Below are positions 1 to 4,783 of a stretch of 5,220 bases of DNA, one piece after another. The notes below the pieces were generated by a model. That model made no database searches. It was not told the origin of the DNA and saw nothing but the letters and a program-made list of their open reading frames with translations. The stretch is from CAYSAA01 sp964428905 (GTDB lineage Bacteria; Atribacterota; Phoenicimicrobiia; Phoenicimicrobiales; Stramentimicrobiaceae): NCBI GenBank assembly GCA_964428905.1, contig CAYSAA010000127.1:1-5220 (forward strand). Reading direction: 5' to 3'. The number at the start of each line of letters is the position of its first letter. Positions within the stretch are counted from its first letter, which is position 1. The position numbers and the translations under genes were made by a program.

Positions 1-200
1 TCTTCTTGAAAATGATTTTTTAACTCTTTTGTTACTTTCATTGGAGAAAATGCTGATTCAGAGAAAAAATCAAAGTCAAGAGATTTTCTATGAGACAATA
101 TTAAAGCAAGTCCTGTTCCACCAGCAAGATAGAATTGACTATTTGATAGGAGTAATTTCTTTAATATTTCCAATACCTCTATTTGCTCTTTGGAAAGCAT
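1..200 (-). CDS. AbiEii/AbiGii-type nucleotidyltransferase toxin, 5' part only (runs off left edge)
   Basis: Reading the minus strand from an ATG at 200 gives 66 codons without a stop up to the window edge. The product starts MLSKEQIEVLEILKKLL and continues into FYLAGGTGLALILSHRKS and LDFDFF. This is the N-terminal signature of the AbiEii/AbiGii toxin family (MNT-fold nucleotidyltransferases): a helical start, a glycine-rich loop (GGTG, residues 27-30) and a D-x-D metal pair (D42, D44). Family members act as toxins of type IV-like or related toxin-antitoxin and abortive-infection systems, by modifying a cellular target with a nucleotide. The target cannot be read from the sequence. The start codon lies inside the upstream antitoxin-like gene, giving a 62-nt overlap. 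No clear Shine-Dalgarno sequence precedes it, so translational coupling is likely. Family length (about 200-300 aa) implies that most of the gene lies outside the window. The ATG is chosen because family members begin at about this distance before the GGT motif. Confidence 0.87.
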   Translation of the reverse strand, partial: MLSKEQIEVLEILKKLLLSNSQFYLAGGTGLALILSHRKSLDFDFFSESAFSPMKVTKELKNHFQE

Positions 201-444
201 CGTCAAATTCACAATAAATCCTCCACCAATTAAATGTTCTATCATCAAGTTTATAAGCATACTGTTTTAAAAAATCACTAATCCCTTTTTTGCTGATTTT
301 GTTAACAAGCCAAATCCACTCGTAAATATTTCCGTATTTCAATATTCGTGAGACCAACTCCGGAGAATTTAAAATTTTTTCTTCAGAGATATTTTTTTCG
401 GTATATTCCCAGGTAAATTTTCTCAAATTTAAATTATTGTTCAT
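139..444 (-). CDS. Small DUF6922-like protein, putative antitoxin of the AbiEii-type pair
   Basis: This 101-residue protein is rich in aromatic residues and has a pattern I associate with DUF6922-like proteins. A segment ELVSRILKYGNIYEWIWLV (residues 29-47) is followed by a helix and then LDDRTFNWWRIYCEF (about 66-80). Such proteins are commonly encoded directly upstream of AbiEii-type nucleotidyltransferases. That arrangement is seen here: the toxin ATG at 200 lies inside this gene. The inferred role is antitoxin or partner. I see no obvious helix-turn-helix, so a DNA-binding role is not shown. The start ATG at 444 is supported by the duplicated locus, where the same N-terminus (MNN-NLRKFTWEY) occurs at 1829. 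An AAGGG-like sequence lies 12 nt upstream here and 10 nt upstream in the other copy. The last 21 or so residues are encoded in the overlap with the toxin. The family assignment is from memory of sequence patterns and is moderate. Confidence 0.75.
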   Translation of the reverse strand: MNNNLNLRKFTWEYTEKNISEEKILNSPELVSRILKYGNIYEWIWLVNKISKKGISDFLKQYAYKLDDRTFNWWRIYCEFDDAFQRANRGIGNIKEITPIK

Positions 445-522
445 AAACCAGGTTATCCCTTATAAGATATTTGATTATTTAATATATAATTCAAGTTGCC
501 AATTTGTGAAAGTATTAAAAAA

Positions 523-544
523 TATAATAACTAATTAAATTATA
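523..544 (-). promoter_or_regulatory. Candidate operator: inverted repeat overlapping the -10 box
   Basis: On the plus strand this is TATAAT, 10 nt, ATTATA: two perfect 6-nt inverted arms. One arm is the -10 hexamer, and the other lies about at the start of transcription. An identical 22-nt sequence is present at 1949-1970. The position would suit repression by an autoregulating antitoxin complex. Binding is inference only, and AT-rich DNA gives such arms easily. Confidence 0.35.
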
Positions 545-567
545 GTTAATAACAAAGAATAAGTCAA
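539..567 (-). promoter_or_regulatory. Consensus sigma70 promoter of the intact toxin-antitoxin pair
   Basis: On the minus strand a TTGACT (-35, 567-562) is separated by exactly 17 nt from a perfect TATAAT (-10, 544-539). Transcription would start near 532 and give a leader of about 88 nt before the ATG at 444. The same arrangement with the same spacing recurs at 1993-1965 ahead of the eroded copy, so it has been conserved between the copies. Confidence 0.8.
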
Positions 568-593
568 AAGATGTAAAATTTGCGAGATAATAA

Positions 594-644
594 AGTTGCA
601 CGTTGTCAGATGCTTATTTAAAAAGTTGTCAGTTTACAGTAAAA
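594..644. repeat. Degenerate heptamer tract
   Basis: The sequence reads in 7-nt steps: AGTTGCA and CGTTGTC from 594, then, after a 9-nt break, AGTTGTC, AGTTTAC and AGTAAAA at 624-644. The AGTTTAC unit recurs at 1191-1197. Each unit keeps an AGT-like start while the other positions vary. Confidence 0.55.
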
Positions 645-664
645 TACTTCGGGGGCTTAAGTGT

Positions 665-702
665 ATGAGATTGCTTTGTTGCTTCGCTTCGCGCAATGAC
701 AG
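665..702 (+). repeat. GATTGC...GCAATGACAG dispersed repeat, copy 1
   Basis: This unit begins ATGAGATTGC and ends GCAATGACAG. ATTGC and GCAAT form inverted arms around a TTCG-rich middle. A second long copy lies at 1238-1277. Both long copies follow a heptamer tract at a similar distance (about 20 nt), so the two elements may travel as one composite unit. Similar sequences are common intergenic elements in many environmental bacterial genomes, and their function is unknown. Confidence 0.7.
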
Positions 703-726
703 AAAAAGCCTCACCCCCACCTTCAT

Positions 727-747
727 CCTCCCCCCTCAAGGGGGAGG
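727..747. repeat. Perfect palindrome of the G/C-rich repeat family
   Basis: CCTCCCCC (727-734), a CTCAA loop and GGGGGAGG (740-747) form an 8-bp perfect stem with a 5-nt loop. The right half is the family core, CCCTCAAGGGGGAGG, which recurs exactly twice more. No T-run follows on either strand, so an intrinsic terminator is unlikely. Confidence 0.75.
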
Positions 748-770
748 AAACAAAAGAAGGGTTAATCCAT

Positions 771-785
771 CCCTCAAGGGGGAGG
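771..785. repeat. G/C-rich repeat core, copy 2
   Basis: This is an exact copy of CCCTCAAGGGGGAGG (also at 733-747). It is followed by AAAT, as in the other family members. The full left stem arm is missing here. Confidence 0.75.
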
Positions 786-801
786 AAATGAGTAGTAAAT
801 A

Positions 802-829
802 CAGTTTTCAGTTATCAGTTTTCAGTTAA
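802..829. repeat. Heptamer tract, four units
   Basis: Four consecutive 7-nt units all begin CAGTT: two are CAGTTTT, alternating with CAGTTAT and then CAGTTAA. Equally, this is a 14-nt tandem duplication. It directly follows the G/C-rich repeat. Confidence 0.75.
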
Positions 830-908
830 AATATACAAGATCTAAATTGAAAAAACATTTTTCCTCAAGATTGACAAGATATTAGGAAATTATCTTTTTC
901 TAATATTT

Positions 909-923
909 CCCTCAAGGGGGAGG
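909..923. repeat. G/C-rich repeat core, copy 3
   Basis: This is the third exact copy of CCCTCAAGGGGGAGG. It stands alone in an AT-rich surround, which supports insertion as a unit rather than chance base composition. Confidence 0.75.
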
Positions 924-952
924 TTCAAAGCAATTAATAAATTCGTTTAAAG

Positions 953-994
953 AATCACTAATCACCGGTCACTAATCTCCAATCAAGAATCAAA
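953..994. repeat. Heptamer tract, six units
   Basis: Six consecutive 7-nt units begin AATC or GGTC: AATCACT, AATCACC, then GGTCACT, AATCTCC, and finally AATCAAG and AATCAAA. The period holds over 42 nt although no two units are identical. This is the longest tract in the window. Confidence 0.75.
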
Positions 995-1008
995 AAAATA
1001 TTCATTGA

Positions 1009-1029
1009 ATGCAAGATGTGAGGTGCTAT
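1009..1029. repeat. Heptamer tract, three units
   Basis: The units are ATGCAAG, ATGTGAG and GTGCTAT. They are related to the GTGCAAG units of the tract at 1142-1176. Confidence 0.5.
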
Positions 1030-1054
1030 TTGAAAAACAATTATTCTGAAACTT

Positions 1055-1078
1055 CCCTCTCCCCTCGGAGGGAGAGGG
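1055..1078. repeat. Hairpin of a second G/C-rich repeat
   Basis: CCCTCTCCC (1055-1063) and GGGAGAGGG (1070-1078) form a 9-bp perfect stem around a 6-nt loop. They are followed by a purine-only tail of G runs, up to about 1105, that ends in GGGGGAGGAAA like the other G/C-rich family. It resembles palindromes widely scattered in environmental bacterial genomes. Confidence 0.7.
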
Positions 1079-1141
1079 TAGGGTGAGGGGGAGGGGGAGG
1101 AAATAAAATACAAAATAAAAAAAGTCGGCCGGTCAAATCAG

Positions 1142-1176
1142 TATCGAGATGCTAGGTGCAAGTTGCAAGGTGCAAG
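1142..1176. repeat. Heptamer tract, five units
   Basis: This reads in 7-nt steps: TATCGAG, ATGCTAG, then GTGCAAG, TTGCAAG and GTGCAAG. The last three units are almost identical, and the first two are degenerate. Confidence 0.65.
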
Positions 1177-1183
1177 ATAAAAT

Positions 1184-1218
1184 AGTTTTTAGTTTACAGT
1201 TCCCAGTTTTCGGTGAAA
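1184..1218. repeat. Heptamer tract, five units
   Basis: The 7-nt steps start AGTTTTT and AGTTTAC, then AGTTCCC and AGTTTTC, with a degenerate GGTGAAA at the end. It is followed 20 nt later by the second GATTGC repeat, the same order as at 624-702. Confidence 0.65.
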
Positions 1219-1237
1219 ATATTATGGGAATAATTGG

Positions 1238-1277
1238 ATGAGATTGCTTCGCTCCCTTCGGTCGCTCGCAACGACAG
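1238..1277 (+). repeat. GATTGC...GCAACGACAG dispersed repeat, copy 2
   Basis: It begins ATGAGATTGCTTCG and ends GTCGCTCGCAACGACAG. It is homologous to 665-702 at both ends, with a variable TTCG-containing middle. Confidence 0.7.
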
Positions 1278-1316
1278 AAAGAGGGATGTTCGGGTCCCTT
1301 ATAACAACGGAGTGGG

Positions 1317-1387
1317 GTCGCTTGCAATGACAGGGGGAAAAGTGGCCTTGTAATTGTCAGGAAGGAGTAGGTCTATCGAAATGACAG
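1317..1387 (+). repeat. Two short copies of the GCAATGACAG end
   Basis: GTCGCTTGCAATGACAG (1317-1333) and the diverged GTCTATCGAAATGACAG (1371-1387) match the 17-nt right end of the longer copies at 686-702 and 1261-1277. They lack the left GATTGC half, so they look like truncated copies. Confidence 0.6.
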
Positions 1388-1447
1388 GGATACTTAGACT
1401 ATGCACAATAACTAAAAAAGAAGGTTAGATTGTTGTAAAATTATAAA

Positions 1448-1829
1448 TCATTTCTTTTTTATTTGCTGGTTGAAATATTTATAGGATAAAGTTATAAGGT
1501 CCTTTTTTATTTGATTCCAAAAATAATGATATTTTATTCCCACTGGCATATCTGCGTCTTCAGCATCTTTAAAATAAGTCAAAGCCTTTAAAGCTATGGA
1601 TTCTGAAAAAGCAGAACCATACTTTTTTTACAAAAATAGAATATATCATTTAGAGAATATCGTGTTTCTTTTATAATCGTCCATAGGTCAACGAAATCTT
1701 CTTTCATTTCCACCAGAGATATTTGTTCCTCCTGGAAATGTTTTTTTATCTCTTTTACTATCTTAATAGGAGATATTTTTCCCCTGGATATTCCCAGGTA
1801 AATTTTCTTAAATTAATATGATTATTCAT
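1448..1829 (-). pseudogene. Eroded toxin-antitoxin locus: antitoxin N-terminus fused to AbiEii toxin fragments
   Basis: From the ATG at 1829 the frame gives MNNHINLRKFTWEY, matching the intact antitoxin-like protein at 12 of 14 residues, and then soon stops. In another frame follows ISPIKIVKEIKKHFQEE, homologous to SPMKVTKELKNHFQE of the toxin encoded at 1-200. It is joined to a C-terminal toxin segment, KEDFVDLWTIIKE. After one more frame change at an A7 run (1623-1629) come YGSAFSESIALKALTYF and DAEDADMPV. The product ends with a TGA at 1448. The KALTYF...DAE...MP pattern is typical of AbiEii C-termini. Two internal deletions are therefore implied. One removed most of the antitoxin and the toxin catalytic N-terminus (GGT and DxD absent). 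The other removed the toxin middle. A one-base shift comes on top. No functional enzyme can be made from it. Confidence 0.85.
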
Positions 1830-2003
1830 AAATCAATTGCCCTTTGTAAAATGCATATTTATTTATTATAATTCAAATTGCGAGTTTGTAGATTTAGTAT
1901 TAATAACCCTACATTTTTTGTTCTTAGATGCCTTAGTAAAATAGAAAGTATAATAACTAATTAAATTATAGTTAATAGCAAATAATAAGTCAAAAGTTGT
2001 AAA
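1771..2003 (-). repeat. Duplicated block, copy 2 (antitoxin 5' end, leader and promoter)
   Basis: This is homologous to 387-577 in the same orientation. The leader carries about 40 nt more than copy 1, mainly around 1890-1940. Identity is highest across the promoter and around the initiation codon. Confidence 0.85.
1965..1993 (-). promoter_or_regulatory. Consensus sigma70 promoter of the eroded locus
   Basis: TTGACT (1993-1988), a 17-nt spacer and TATAAT (1970-1965) are read on the minus strand, just past the stop codon of the gene at 2020. The promoter appears intact although the gene it served is broken. The leader to the ATG at 1829 would be about 129 nt. The inverted repeat TATAAT-N10-ATTATA is also kept (1949-1970). 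Confidence 0.75.
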
Positions 2004-2019
2004 TGGTGCAAGTGCCTGC

Positions 2020-2913
2020 TTAGAATTTATAGATAAATGCTGTGATGAGTGAAAATTCCCTGATATTTTGATTTGGCTGGTTATCGATTTCCTGGATATT
2101 GCTAAATAAAGCACTAAGCTCTAATTGCCAATTTTTATATATATCGTAATTCAAAGATGTAGAAATTAGAGGTTGGGTTGTATAAGTAATTTCGAAAAAA
2201 AGATCACTATCTATTTTTTGGTTTATTTGCAGTAGAGCTTGTTTGTCTATGCTGCTAAATTCTATTTTAAAATTTGTGCACTTATCGTCTTCCCTATTAA
2301 ATATATCAGACCATTGTGCTCCTATGGTTAACCCACAATTATTATCTGGCAATTTATCGTCAGCGCAGGAGAATAAATCATAAAGTAAAATTTCTGTATA
2401 TACTTCTAAATTATTTTGGCGAAACCATTCCGATTCCATGCCAAGATTAAATAGATCATTATCGGGGTATAATTCACATTTAAGATTAGCAGGAAGATAT
2501 CTGTTGGAAAAATCTGTTTTGTAATTTAAATATGCTTCATTAATATTAAAATTTGTAGGTGCAAATTGAATATTATAAATATCATAGATTTGTGCAGATA
2601 CTGAAAAATCAAGGTAAAGGGAAATATCAGATTGGGAGTCATTTTTGATAATAGTTCCCAGCTCAGGAACCAATAAACCCTGAAAATCTTTTATACCACC
2701 CTCTTCTTGCCATTTTAAATGTACTGATTGAGTAAAATAAGGAGAACAAGTCCAGCTTTTCTCAAATTCACTATTTGTAGAACTTAATAATATAGGTTCA
2801 TCGGCAGAAAATTCAGCAAATGATGTCATATTTATTCCGGTTAACATTAACAATAATGCAAATGCCAGGATAATTACTTTAATTGGTAATAATAGATTAA
2901 TATTTTTATGCAA
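2020..2913 (-). CDS. Exported protein of unknown function, possible outer-membrane beta-barrel
   Basis: I do not recognise this 297-residue protein. It begins with a clear signal peptide: basic residues at 3 and 12, a hydrophobic core at about 13-26, and a likely cleavage after S-F-A (residue 33). The rest is rich in alternating polar/hydrophobic stretches of strand length, for example INEAYLNYKTDF (about 124-135), LFFEITYTT, WQLELSALF (262-270) and REFSLITAFIYKF at the end. A terminal Phe after alternating residues is the usual signal of outer-membrane beta-barrel proteins, so export to the outer membrane of a diderm is my inference. There are five cysteines (56, 146, 183, 193, 212), no lipobox and no catalytic motif that I know. 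The start is a TTG at 2913, supported by GGGAG six nt upstream and by the complete signal peptide. It lies 130 nt after the phosphoglucomutase stop, with a heptamer tract in between. I see no convincing promoter of its own. Confidence 0.75.
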   Translation of the reverse strand: MHKNINLLLPIKVIILAFALLLMLTGINMTSFAEFSADEPILLSSTNSEFEKSWTCSPYFTQSVHLKWQEEGGIKDFQGLLVPELGTIIKNDSQSDISLYLDFSVSAQIYDIYNIQFAPTNFNINEAYLNYKTDFSNRYLPANLKCELYPDNDLFNLGMESEWFRQNNLEVYTEILLYDLFSCADDKLPDNNCGLTIGAQWSDIFNREDDKCTNFKIEFSSIDKQALLQINQKIDSDLFFEITYTTQPLISTSLNYDIYKNWQLELSALFSNIQEIDNQPNQNIREFSLITAFIYKF

Positions 2914-2919
2914 AATATG

Positions 2920-2924
2920 CTCCC
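2920..2924 (-). promoter_or_regulatory. Ribosome binding site supporting a TTG start
   Basis: GGGAG on the minus strand lies 6 nt ahead of the TTG at 2913. No in-frame ATG is placed to give the whole signal peptide, so this site decides the start. Confidence 0.6.
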
Positions 2925-2944
2925 AAAAAGCATATATAGTATTC

Positions 2945-2972
2945 AGTATCGCGTATCGGGTACTGAGTCTAA
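2945..2972. repeat. Heptamer tract in the pgm to exported-protein gap
   Basis: Four 7-nt steps are AGTATCG, CGTATCG, then GGTACTG and AGTCTAA. On the minus strand TCAGTA and TACTGA form a 6-bp inverted pair. No U-run follows, so I do not call a terminator. The tract is related in style to those in the 568-1447 spacer, which shows that the element is not confined to that spacer. Confidence 0.55.
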
Positions 2973-3043
2973 TTAAATTAACAATTTATCAACTGCTACT
3001 GCTATAAGGGGTAAAATCTTTATTATTGACAGATCACCAATGA

Positions 3044-4768
3044 TTATTTTATCAAATGGTCTATTTTTTGAAGAATAACAGACTTCACTTTATCCAGTTT
3101 TGCTTCTGATTCTAATTTGTTTTTTCCAACCAGGGACATATAGATTTTAATTTTCGGCTCGGTACCGGAAGGACGAATGGCATACCAGGAACCATTGGAA
3201 AAGAAACATTTTAAGACATCTGATTGGGGGATATCAATGATTTCCTTCTGATTCTTTTCATAGTCATATTGAAAAGAAGATTGATAATCAATCTTCCGGG
3301 ATATAGGCATCCCTGGTATTTCCGGGAATTCTTCCCGAAAAGCTGCCATGATCTTTGTCATCTGCTGCTCCCCTTCCATGCCTTCCAGATAGATGGATTC
3401 CAAATGTTCCAGAAAATAACCATACTGTTGGTAAAGCCGATTGAGTGCATCCAGCAAGGTCATGCCTTTCTTTTTATAGTAAGCAGCCATCTCGGCAATC
3501 AGCATGGCACTGATAACAGCATCCTTATCCTGGACAAAATCACCAGTCAGATAACCGATGCTTTCTTCATAACCAAAAAGGAAGGTTTGGCCTTTCTTTT
3601 CCAGTTCCATCGCTTTATTACAAATAAACTTGAATCCGGTCAGGGTATCATAAGTTTGTATACCATAATCTCCGGCAATGACTCTACCCATTTCTGAGGT
3701 GACAATGGTTTTAATGACAAAACCATTTTGGGGTAATTGACCGTTTTCTTTTTGCCTGCTCAGGATATAATCCAGCAGTAGGGCACCGGTCTGGTTACCA
3801 TTCAGGAATACATATTCACTCTCAACTTTCGACCAAACAGCGACAGCAACTCGGTCACAGTCCGGATCTGTGGCTATCAGGATATCGGCATTCACCTCTT
3901 TGCCCAGCTTGAATGCCCGCTGAAATGCTTCCGGATTTTCCGGGTTGGGAGAATCCACAGTAGAGAATTCGGGATCAGGTTTAGCCTGCTCTTCATCAAT
4001 GAATACATTTTCAAAACCCATTTCTTTCAAAACAGTTCGTACTGGTATATTACCGGTTCCGTGTAAAGGAGTAAAAACAATTTTTATGGTCTTATCCAAG
4101 TCACTACTTAATGATAATTGCTTTACTTTTTGATAATAGTTATGGTCAATATCTTCCCCGATCAGCTGAAATACGCCTTTCTCTTTTGCTTCTGTTAGAG
4201 TTATCAATTTAACTTCCGAATCATCCTGAATCTGACTGATTTTTTCAATAATCTGGTCAGCAACCTCCGGTAATATCTGGGCTGCATTTTCAGCATAGAC
4301 CTTGTAACCGTTGTAATCCGGTGGGTTATGACTGGCAGTCATGACAATTCCGGCTGCCGCGCTCAATTCTCTGACCGCAAAGGAAAGTTCAGGAGTGGGA
4401 CGAATATCATCAAAAAGATAGACCTTAATTTGATTACCTGCCAGCACCTGGGCTGCCCTTTCAGAAAATTCCCTTGATTTGTGTCGGGGATCATAAGCAA
4501 TGACCACACCCTTTTGATGCGCATTATTCACTTCAGCCAGAAGGTAATTCGACAAACCCTGAGTTGATTTGCCAACCGTATAAATATTCATTCGATTGGT
4601 ACCCATGGCAATCTTTCCCCGCATTCCCCCGGTACCAAACTCCAAGTCCTTGTAAAAACGGTCCTGAATCTCTTCTTTATTGTCTGCAATAGAACGAAGC
4701 TCAGCTTTGGCATCTTCACTAAGATAAGAACTATGTAGCCATTGCTTATATTTTTCCTGGTAATCCAA
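3044..4768 (-). CDS. Phosphoglucomutase/phosphomannomutase (alpha-D-phosphohexomutase)
   Basis: This cytoplasmic enzyme interconverts hexose 1-phosphate and hexose 6-phosphate through a phosphoserine. It links glycolysis to nucleotide-sugar and polysaccharide synthesis. All four active-site elements of the superfamily are present in order: the phosphoserine loop TASHNPP (144-150, Ser146), the Mg-binding loop DPDCDR (Asp301, 303 and 305), the sugar-binding loop GYEES (399-403) and the phosphate-binding loop RPSGTEPKIKIY (532-543). The N-terminal FGTGGMRG (44-51) and TPLHGTG (233-239) are also typical. Length (574 aa) matches the long bacterial PgcA/ManB-type group of about 570-580 aa, so the gene is complete. 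Sequence alone does not separate glucose from mannose preference. The start is TTG at 4768, backed by a strong GGAGG 7 nt upstream. It follows the NifX-like gene by 15 nt and is probably co-transcribed with it. Confidence 0.97.
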   Translation of the reverse strand: MDYQEKYKQWLHSSYLSEDAKAELRSIADNKEEIQDRFYKDLEFGTGGMRGKIAMGTNRMNIYTVGKSTQGLSNYLLAEVNNAHQKGVVIAYDPRHKSREFSERAAQVLAGNQIKVYLFDDIRPTPELSFAVRELSAAAGIVMTASHNPPDYNGYKVYAENAAQILPEVADQIIEKISQIQDDSEVKLITLTEAKEKGVFQLIGEDIDHNYYQKVKQLSLSSDLDKTIKIVFTPLHGTGNIPVRTVLKEMGFENVFIDEEQAKPDPEFSTVDSPNPENPEAFQRAFKLGKEVNADILIATDPDCDRVAVAVWSKVESEYVFLNGNQTGALLLDYILSRQKENGQLPQNGFVIKTIVTSEMGRVIAGDYGIQTYDTLTGFKFICNKAMELEKKGQTFLFGYEESIGYLTGDFVQDKDAVISAMLIAEMAAYYKKKGMTLLDALNRLYQQYGYFLEHLESIYLEGMEGEQQMTKIMAAFREEFPEIPGMPISRKIDYQSSFQYDYEKNQKEIIDIPQSDVLKCFFSNGSWYAIRPSGTEPKIKIYMSLVGKNKLESEAKLDKVKSVILQKIDHLIK

Positions 4769-4775
4769 TTTTATA

Positions 4776-4780
4776 CCTCC
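4776..4780 (-). promoter_or_regulatory. Strong ribosome binding site for the TTG start of phosphoglucomutase
   Basis: A perfect GGAGG, 7 nt before the TTG at 4768, fits the 15-nt gap after the upstream stop codon. It fixes the start and shows that the second gene is translated independently. Confidence 0.8.
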
Positions 4781-4783
4781 GCT

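Larger units (their letters stand above)
387..577 (-). repeat. Duplicated block, copy 1 (antitoxin 5' end, leader and promoter)
   Basis: This stretch matches 1771-2003 in the same orientation. The match covers the first 14 or so codons of the antitoxin-like gene, the leader and the promoter. The promoter part is nearly identical, with 29 nt in a row the same from 523. The leader is more diverged and about 40 nt shorter than in copy 2. It marks an old duplication or an independent acquisition of two related toxin-antitoxin loci. Confidence 0.85.
568..1447. other. Repeat-rich spacer of about 880 nt without a credible gene
   Basis: No reading frame here resembles a protein, and the short open frames are translations of repeats. 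The stretch is a mosaic of three repeat types. The first is tracts with 7-nt periodicity (about 594-644, 802-829, 953-994, 1009-1029, 1142-1176, 1184-1218). The second is G/C-rich palindromes with the core CCCTCAAGGGGGAGG (727-747, 771-785, 909-923) and a related hairpin (1055-1078). The third is a unit ending in GCAATGACAG or close variants (665-702, 1238-1277, 1317-1333, 1371-1387). Base composition shifts sharply within it, from AT-rich to strongly purine/pyrimidine-skewed G/C-rich blocks. No transposase, tRNA or rRNA is seen. Confidence 0.8.

Noticed and set aside
29..217. Open frame of 62 codons on the plus strand
   Set aside because: It is antisense to the AbiEii-type toxin start, which has clear family motifs on the other strand.
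727..747. Intrinsic terminator
   Set aside because: The hairpin is strong but no T-run follows on either strand, and no gene ends next to it.
596..829. Open frame of 77 codons on the plus strand
   Set aside because: It is a translation of the GATTGC repeat, the G/C-rich palindromes and a heptamer tract. Strings such as LPPQGGG are a known artefact of such repeats.
594..1218. CRISPR array
   Set aside because: The repeats are 7-nt degenerate steps or short dispersed palindromes. There are no regular 20-40 nt repeats with unique spacers and no cas genes.
1133..1327. Open frame of 64 codons on the minus strand
   Set aside because: It runs through the heptamer tracts and the second GATTGC repeat (CRCERPKGAKQSHP-type translation), with no protein-like pattern or ribosome binding site.
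1623..1629. Programmed frameshift at the A7 run
   Set aside because: The upstream reading frame already lacks the toxin catalytic part and has other breaks, so simple decay (or a homopolymer sequencing error) explains it better.
1866..2114. Open frame of 82 codons on the minus strand
   Set aside because: It overlaps the end of the exported-protein gene in another frame and runs through the promoter and leader of the eroded locus. It has no family pattern.
3224..3697. Open frame of 157 codons on the plus strand
   Set aside because: It is a shadow of the phosphoglucomutase gene, whose active-site motifs fix the true frame.
3945..4133. Open frame of 62 codons on the plus strand
   Set aside because: It is also antisense to the conserved mid part of phosphoglucomutase.
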